From Halobacteriovoraceae bacterium (GTDB lineage: Bacteria; Bdellovibrionota; Bacteriovoracia; Bacteriovoracales; Bacteriovoracaceae): a DNA stretch of 64,000 nt. This document shows positions 60,936 through 64,000 of the stretch, in pieces (the first letter of the stretch is position 1; every line of letters begins with the position of its first letter). The translations under genes and the position numbers were made by a program. The stretch lies in assembly GCA_002718735.1 (NCBI GenBank), contig PBFR01000021.1, positions 13,245 to 77,244 on the forward strand, written 5' to 3'. A model generated the notes under the pieces. The model did no database searches and was not told the DNA's origin. It saw only the letters and a list, made by a program, of their open reading frames with translations.

Positions 60936-61091
60936 TTAGTAGTGTTTAAATTTTATACGGCCTGTGAAATCTTCACCTCTCATCTCTAATGTACCACCTA
61001 TTTCCATTACAATTTGAGGACTTACGCGCACAGGTGTGAAATAACTCCATGCTTCAAAGTTTGAATGACTGTTTGAAGCACTATGTTTCAC
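60936..61091 (-). CDS. Possible 51-residue protein or gene remnant
   Basis: A minus-strand frame from GTG 61091 to TAA at 60936 encodes a plausible-looking peptide ending WSYFTPVRVSPQIV, then MEIGGTLEMRGEDFTGRI and KFKHY. It has balanced composition, no signal and no good ribosome site. It may be the C-terminal remnant of a longer gene; a TAA lies in frame right before the GTG. The 318-base gap 60864-61181 otherwise holds the nqr terminator, inverted repeats and a promoter. Confidence 0.3.
   Translation of the reverse strand: MKHSASNSHSNFEAWSYFTPVRVSPQIVMEIGGTLEMRGEDFTGRIKFKHY
61050..61080. repeat. Inverted repeat upstream of the secreted triplet
   Basis: TGCTTCAAA (61050-61058) and TTTGAAGCA (61072-61080) form a perfect 9-bp inverted repeat with a 13-base spacer that itself starts with the shorter palindrome TTCAAA-G-TTTGAA. 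It lies 18 bases before the predicted -35. Confidence 0.5.
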
Positions 61092-61097
61092 TTAGTG

Positions 61098-61126
61098 TTG
61101 TGCTTGGTGTCGTTGTTTTGTATAAA
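61098..61126 (+). promoter_or_regulatory. Sigma-70-type promoter for the secreted triplet
   Basis: TTGTGC (61098-61103), a 17-base spacer and TATAAA (61121-61126) fit the consensus. The predicted transcript starts near 61133, giving a leader of about 50 bases before ATG 61182. Confidence 0.5.
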
Positions 61127-61150
61127 CCTCTCAACGAAACGAACAACGAC
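61109..61150. repeat. Inverted repeat flanking the -10 of the secreted-triplet promoter
   Basis: GTCGTTGTT (61109-61117) and AACAACGAC (61142-61150) are perfect 9-bp complements 24 bases apart. They bracket the TATAAA, so the left arm is in the spacer and the right arm in the predicted leader. It may be an operator pair. Confidence 0.5.
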
Positions 61151-61181
61151 TTAAGAAAGTCAAAATGAATAGGAGAATATT

Positions 61182-61727
61182 ATGATTAAGAAATTTAAAA
61201 ATTTAGCTCTAGTAGGTTTAGCTGTATCGACAATTAACCTAGGCCAACTTGCGAACGCATCTTGTACTAAAGCAATCGTGGACAGCGACTTTGAAATTGA
61301 CCAATACGGTATTCAGCATTTAAATGGACAAGCTTCAGTCTTAGGAATTGTGGGTACCTTTACCTTGGCAGGTGAAGGTTTGGCCGCAGCAGCATTCCCA
61401 TTAGGTGCAGCCGCTATTACAAGTTCTACTGTGGCAGCATCAGTAATGGATGATTTAGACCAAAGTGAAGCTTACGCTTATAAAGTATTAGATTATTCAA
61501 GCTTAGATGAAAGCTATATGGCACCCATTATGGCAAGCTTCATAAAAGGTGTCCAAAGACAAATAGGACAGAACCCTAATGTTGTAATCCCTACAGAGTT
61601 TGAAGTTGTGGAAGAGCTGAAGCAGATTAACAATGATCTTACTGCGTGTACTGATGAAAACGGAGAATTTTTTAGACCTACTAAAGAAAGTCTTAACTCT
61701 CTTGTAGTAGAGAACCTAACTTACTAA
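61182..61727 (+). CDS. Secreted protein, tandem family member 1
   Basis: The 181-residue protein has a signal peptide (MIKKFKNLALVGLAVSTI ending GQLANA) and begins its mature part with SCTKAIVDSDFE. An uncharged Ala/Gly-rich region (VLGIVGTFTLAGEGLAAAAF and PLGAAAITSSTVAAS, about residues 50-90) looks able to enter or pack against a membrane. The C-terminal half has SEAYAYKVLDY, PIMASFIKGVQRQIGQNPNVV, LTACTDENGEFFRPTKESL and ends VVENLTY. Two conserved cysteines (mature start and ACTD) could form a disulfide. AGGAGAATATT precedes the ATG. First of three paralogs with identical ribosome-site context. Function unknown. Confidence 0.75.
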   Translation: MIKKFKNLALVGLAVSTINLGQLANASCTKAIVDSDFEIDQYGIQHLNGQASVLGIVGTFTLAGEGLAAAAFPLGAAAITSSTVAASVMDDLDQSEAYAYKVLDYSSLDESYMAPIMASFIKGVQRQIGQNPNVVIPTEFEVVEELKQINNDLTACTDENGEFFRPTKESLNSLVVENLTY

Positions 61728-61742
61728 ATTTTTAAAAAAATT

Positions 61743-61808
61743 ATGGAGAATATTATGTTTACGAAATCTAAGAATATACTTTTTACGACAATGTCTGTTT
61801 TAACTCTT
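61743..61808 (+). repeat. 66-bp direct repeat, copy A (leader and signal-peptide start of paralog 2)
   Basis: Bases 61743-61808 are identical to 62310-62375 by direct reading. They cover the ribosome site GGAG, the ATG and the first 18 codons of the second paralog. Confidence 0.9.
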
Positions 61809-62294
61809 GGTTTAGGCACGGCCCATGCAGATTGCTACCAAGAAGTGTTGGATAGTGAATTTAATGCGCCAGATAAATTCGAAATGACGTTTGTTGGCGG
61901 AATTAGTACGATGAGCGGTGCATTTCTTGCTGCAGGCTCAGGACTGGCTGCTGGATCTATAAACCTGGGTCTAGGAGCAATGACAACATCAATTCATGCC
62001 TATGATTACCTTACTGACCTAAATGAAAGTGAAGAGTATGCGGCCAAGGTTATTTATGGTGCTACTTATGAAATGGAACCAGGTCAATCGCCAATTCTTG
62101 CAAGCTTTATCAAGAATGTAAAAAGAGAGATTGGACAAGATCCAAATGCTGTTATCCCCTCAGATTATGAAGTGATCCAAGAGGTGAAGCAGGTTAATCA
62201 TGACGTGTCTGCTTGTACAGATGATGATGGAGATTTTTTTAGACCAACTAAGGAGAGTCTTAAGTCCCTTGTCGTAGAGAATCTGACTTACTAA
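61755..62294 (+). CDS. Secreted protein, tandem family member 2
   Basis: The 179-residue protein starts at ATG 61755 after GGAGAATATT, not at the in-frame ATG 61743, which overlaps that ribosome site. Signal peptide MFTKSKNILFTTMSVLTLGL ends THADA-like at AHA, and the mature part begins DCYQEVLDSEF. The central Gly/Ala-rich hydrophobic segment (ISTMSGAFLAAGSGLAAGSI, NLGLGAMTTS) differs from those of its neighbours. Its C-terminal half (SEEYAAKVIYGATYEMEPGQ, ASFIKNVKREIGQDPNAVIP, SACTDDDGDFFRPTKESLKS, VVENLTY) is nearly identical to member 3. Unknown function. Confidence 0.75.
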   Translation: MFTKSKNILFTTMSVLTLGLGTAHADCYQEVLDSEFNAPDKFEMTFVGGISTMSGAFLAAGSGLAAGSINLGLGAMTTSIHAYDYLTDLNESEEYAAKVIYGATYEMEPGQSPILASFIKNVKREIGQDPNAVIPSDYEVIQEVKQVNHDVSACTDDDGDFFRPTKESLKSLVVENLTY

Positions 62295-62309
62295 ATTTTA
62301 AAAAAATTG

Positions 62310-62375
62310 ATGGAGAATATTATGTTTACGAAATCTAAGAATATACTTTTTACGACAATGTCTGTTTTAACTCTT
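62310..62375 (+). repeat. 66-bp direct repeat, copy B (leader and signal-peptide start of paralog 3)
   Basis: Identical to 61743-61808, with the copies 567 bases apart. Further blocks of about 35 and 45 identical bases recur in the 3' halves (from 62025 and 62601 onward). Confidence 0.9.
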
Positions 62376-62870
62376 AGTTTAGGTACGGCCAATGCAAATT
62401 GCTACCAAGAGGTGATGGATAGTGATTTTGAACTGAGTGTGGGAGATGGTGGCTTTTTAAAAGCGGGTGCTCTGACGTCATCGGGACTTGCAATTAGCTC
62501 TATTGTTGATGGCTCCTCTGCAATGTTTGCAATAGCTCCGGTATCCTTGGCAGCAGTTTCAACCTCTGTTGTAGCTTATGACTTAATGAAGGACCTAAGC
62601 GAAAGTGAAGAGTATGCGGCCAAGGTTATTTATGGCGCTACTTATGGAGTAGAACCAGGTCAATCGCCAATTCTTGCAAGCTTTATCAAGAATGTAAAAA
62701 GGGAGATTGGGCAGGATCCAAATGCTGTTATCCCTACAGATTATGAAGTGATCGAGGAAATAAAGCAGATTAATTATGATCGATTTGCTTGTACTGATGA
62801 GAATGGTGACTTCGTTAGACCTACCAAGGAAAGTCTAACTTTCCAATTAGTTAAAAACCTAAGTTACTAA
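62322..62870 (+). CDS. Secreted protein, tandem family member 3
   Basis: The 182-residue protein starts at ATG 62322 with the same ribosome site as members 1 and 2. Signal MFTKSKNILFTTMSVLTLSL ends ANA, with the mature start NCYQEVMDSDFELS. Its hydrophobic centre (GALTSSGLAISSIVDGSSAM, FAIAPVSLAAVSTS) has no clear residue match to member 2. The following SEEYAAKVIYGATYGVEPGQ and ASFIKNVKREIGQDPNAVIP do. The end has drifted: FACTDENGDFVRPTKESLTF, then LVKNLSY. Two conserved cysteines remain. Followed by a hairpin. Confidence 0.75.
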   Translation: MFTKSKNILFTTMSVLTLSLGTANANCYQEVMDSDFELSVGDGGFLKAGALTSSGLAISSIVDGSSAMFAIAPVSLAAVSTSVVAYDLMKDLSESEEYAAKVIYGATYGVEPGQSPILASFIKNVKREIGQDPNAVIPTDYEVIEEIKQINYDRFACTDENGDFVRPTKESLTFQLVKNLSY

Positions 62871-62878
62871 GCCCCTCT

Positions 62879-62913
62879 AATGGGCAGGAAGTGTAAACAA
62901 ATTCTTGCCCATT
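62879..62913 (+). terminator. Hairpin after the secreted triplet
   Basis: AATGGGCAGGAA (62879-62890) pairs with TTCTTGCCCATT (62902-62913) in a 12-bp stem with one wobble pair. It begins 9 bases after the stop of paralog 3. The following TAATAATTC is only moderately U-rich. Confidence 0.5.
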
Positions 62914-62950
62914 TAATAATTCATAAAATACTTAAAAACAGGATATCGAT

Positions 62951-63655
62951 ATGAAAAAGTTATTTCTTTTTTCATTGGCCTTTATTATCAATACTTATGG
63001 TGCCACTGAAAACTTAAATGAATCAATTGTGAACTTTGCTGATAATGGAATGTATGACTCTAACATCAGGAACGATTTAAGAGAAAAAATTGAAACTCGC
63101 TTAAAAGTAAACACCACAAAGTTAGAGTCCAACTCTGCGATTGCAGGGGAAATCCTAAAAGACCCTAGGATTATTGCAGGGAAACTTGCTAATGCCACCC
63201 TGGGAATTAAACTCGCAGGCAAGATTGTGAAGTTTGCAAAAAAGAGGGCGAATAAATTGGATAGGGCCAATCCTTCTTCTGCACACTTGCATTCGTCATG
63301 GGGGAATACAGTAAGGGGCCGTGGTGGTCTTGCTGCTTTTTTTGTTGGATTAAACTCATTAATAAATCCATTGGAGGATTATTTCACATTATTGAGTGAG
63401 TCCAAGGGGGAGCAAAAGTCTTTCGAGGACTTCTTGGAGGAGTTTGACCTGGATGAGAGAGAGTTTATTAGCTATACCAGAGCTGAAAAAATATCATCTT
63501 TGATCTATTTTTATGATGTTATTGAAAAGGATCTTGGAGACATGGATGCTGATATTTTAGACTATGTAACTTTAGACCTTCACCATTTCTCTAAGAAAAT
63601 TAAGAACCTCTCTTATCTTGTACTATTGGATGGTGCACTCTTGAGCACGATCTAG
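62951..63655 (+). CDS. Secreted protein of unknown function
   Basis: The 234-residue protein has a signal peptide (MKKLFLFSLAFIINTYG) and a helical mature part, TENLNESIVNFADNGMYDSNI, with a basic region (IKLAGKIVKFAKKRANKLDR), a short hydrophobic stretch (RGGLAAFFVGLNSLI, about residues 124-140) and acidic helices (FEDFLEEFDLDEREFI). No cysteines are present in the mature protein. It is not clearly homologous to the three tandem proteins before it but sits 80 bases behind them. No family recognised. Confidence 0.6.
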   Translation: MKKLFLFSLAFIINTYGATENLNESIVNFADNGMYDSNIRNDLREKIETRLKVNTTKLESNSAIAGEILKDPRIIAGKLANATLGIKLAGKIVKFAKKRANKLDRANPSSAHLHSSWGNTVRGRGGLAAFFVGLNSLINPLEDYFTLLSESKGEQKSFEDFLEEFDLDEREFISYTRAEKISSLIYFYDVIEKDLGDMDADILDYVTLDLHHFSKKIKNLSYLVLLDGALLSTI

Positions 63656-63663
63656 ATTTTTTT

Positions 63664-63682
63664 CAGGCCCTTTTAGGGCCTG
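63664..63682. repeat. Hairpin CAGGCCCT-TTT-AGGGCCTG
   Basis: A perfect 8-bp stem 8 bases after the preceding stop. A T7 run precedes rather than follows it on the plus strand, so it is not a typical intrinsic terminator in either direction, though it may still protect the 3' end. Confidence 0.4.
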
Positions 63683-64000
63683 ATCTCCAAACAGTTCTTG
63701 CAACAAAAATTGTCACCTTTCATTCCAATCAATATGTCTCAAAATCTTGCACAAAAATTGTGGCAGCTACAGAGTTTCTGTGCAGAACAGATTGGCATGT
63801 CCATGTGTTTTCTCCATAAAGGTCAAAGCTTGGCGATGGGAAACGTTACTTATCTCTTTGCACAGAGGTTTCTATTTAAGCTTTCATCACTTTTAAAACT
63901 GGGATCTTTAACAAATAAGTTGGAATAGAAGAAAAAAGTTGGCCTTTCGACAAGGACAAGTAAGCTGAATTTAACCACAAATTTAATTTACAAAACCAAG
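63683..64000. other. Right-end stretch with no supported gene
   Basis: The plus-strand frame 63698-63928 and the cysteine-rich minus-strand frames here lack ribosome sites, and none resembles a known protein. I see no RNA gene, repeat or promoter that I can support. Confidence 0.4.

Noticed and set aside
63673..63923. Minus-strand cysteine-rich peptides and a 76-residue plus-strand frame at the right end
   Set aside because: The minus frame is interrupted by TGA and has no ribosome site; the plus frame lacks a start signal. A remnant of a metal-binding protein is possible but unsupported.
1..64000. CRISPR arrays, IS elements, prophage genes, tRNA or rRNA genes
   Set aside because: No regularly spaced repeats, transposase or integrase frames, or clover-leaf-like sequences were seen on reading; a short tRNA in a gap could still be missed by eye.

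Overview
The window is AT-rich chromosomal DNA from a Gram-negative bacterium, most likely a Bdellovibrionota member of the Bacteriovoracaceae type (Halobacteriovorax-like). This rests on several things: a fused CcoNO cbb3 oxidase, many short secreted or lipoprotein genes of unknown function, receiver-like proteins without known partners, a complete Na+-translocating NADH:quinone reductase (common in marine bacteria), and a protein repertoire that looks deltaproteobacterial/Bdellovibrio-like. The taxonomic call is inference. I saw no rRNA, tRNA, IS element, CRISPR array or phage module. Nearly everything is housekeeping or conserved accessory sequence in tight operons.

Layout. 1-6.2 kb, minus strand: a lipoprotein running off the left edge, aroC, a secreted HExxH protein, then an overlapping trio (aldehyde dehydrogenase, MFS transporter, orphan ABC ATPase). 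6.3-9.1 kb, plus strand: a DUF1338 (HglS-type) enzyme, an HTH-like protein and a solitary E1-like ThiF protein. 9.1-19.3 kb: an Fnr-like [4Fe-4S] regulator with a cNMP-fold companion on the minus strand, divergent from hemN-ccoI-ccoS-ccoNO-ccoQ-ccoP-ccoG-safE. TGAT-N4-ATCA (FNR) boxes stand in front of hemN and of ccoS, so the whole region reads as a microaerobic respiration module. 19.4-24.5 kb: a double-receiver-like protein, astA plus a class III aminotransferase, a small membrane protein and a hemerythrin. 24.7-31.5 kb: a fused alpha/beta E1 dehydrogenase, a chemoreceptor, yceI, nusB, nrdR, small secreted proteins, and a Kazal-type inhibitor lipoprotein behind glyA. 31.5-38.2 kb, minus strand: DUF177-rpmF-fabH-fabD-fabG-acpP-fabF, with strong intrinsic terminators placed inside the operon after rpmF and acpP. 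38.3-46.8 kb, plus strand: aroK, receiver-coiled-coil protein, alr, mlaEFD, a GYF-domain protein whose reading frame continues by an apparent -1 shift at an A10 tract, and a methyltransferase. 46.8-54.9 kb: a DUF721/DciA-like gene, lptE-holA, a protoporphyrinogen-oxidase-like gene, a monothiol glutaredoxin-BolA pair, a small membrane protein, a DnaQ-DinG type exonuclease-helicase, and an unknown. 55.1-60.9 kb: nqrABCDEF ending in a strong terminator. 60.9-64 kb: a short antisense ORF, a promoter set among inverted repeats, three tandem paralogous secreted proteins with near-identical ends and dissimilar hydrophobic centres, and one more secreted protein.

The two most unusual signals are the A10 frameshift joining the GYF protein to a membrane/periplasmic partner (about 44.9 kb), and the tandem secreted family at 61.2-62.9 kb. 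Start codons were moved from the longest possible ORF wherever a Shine-Dalgarno sequence pointed to an internal start.
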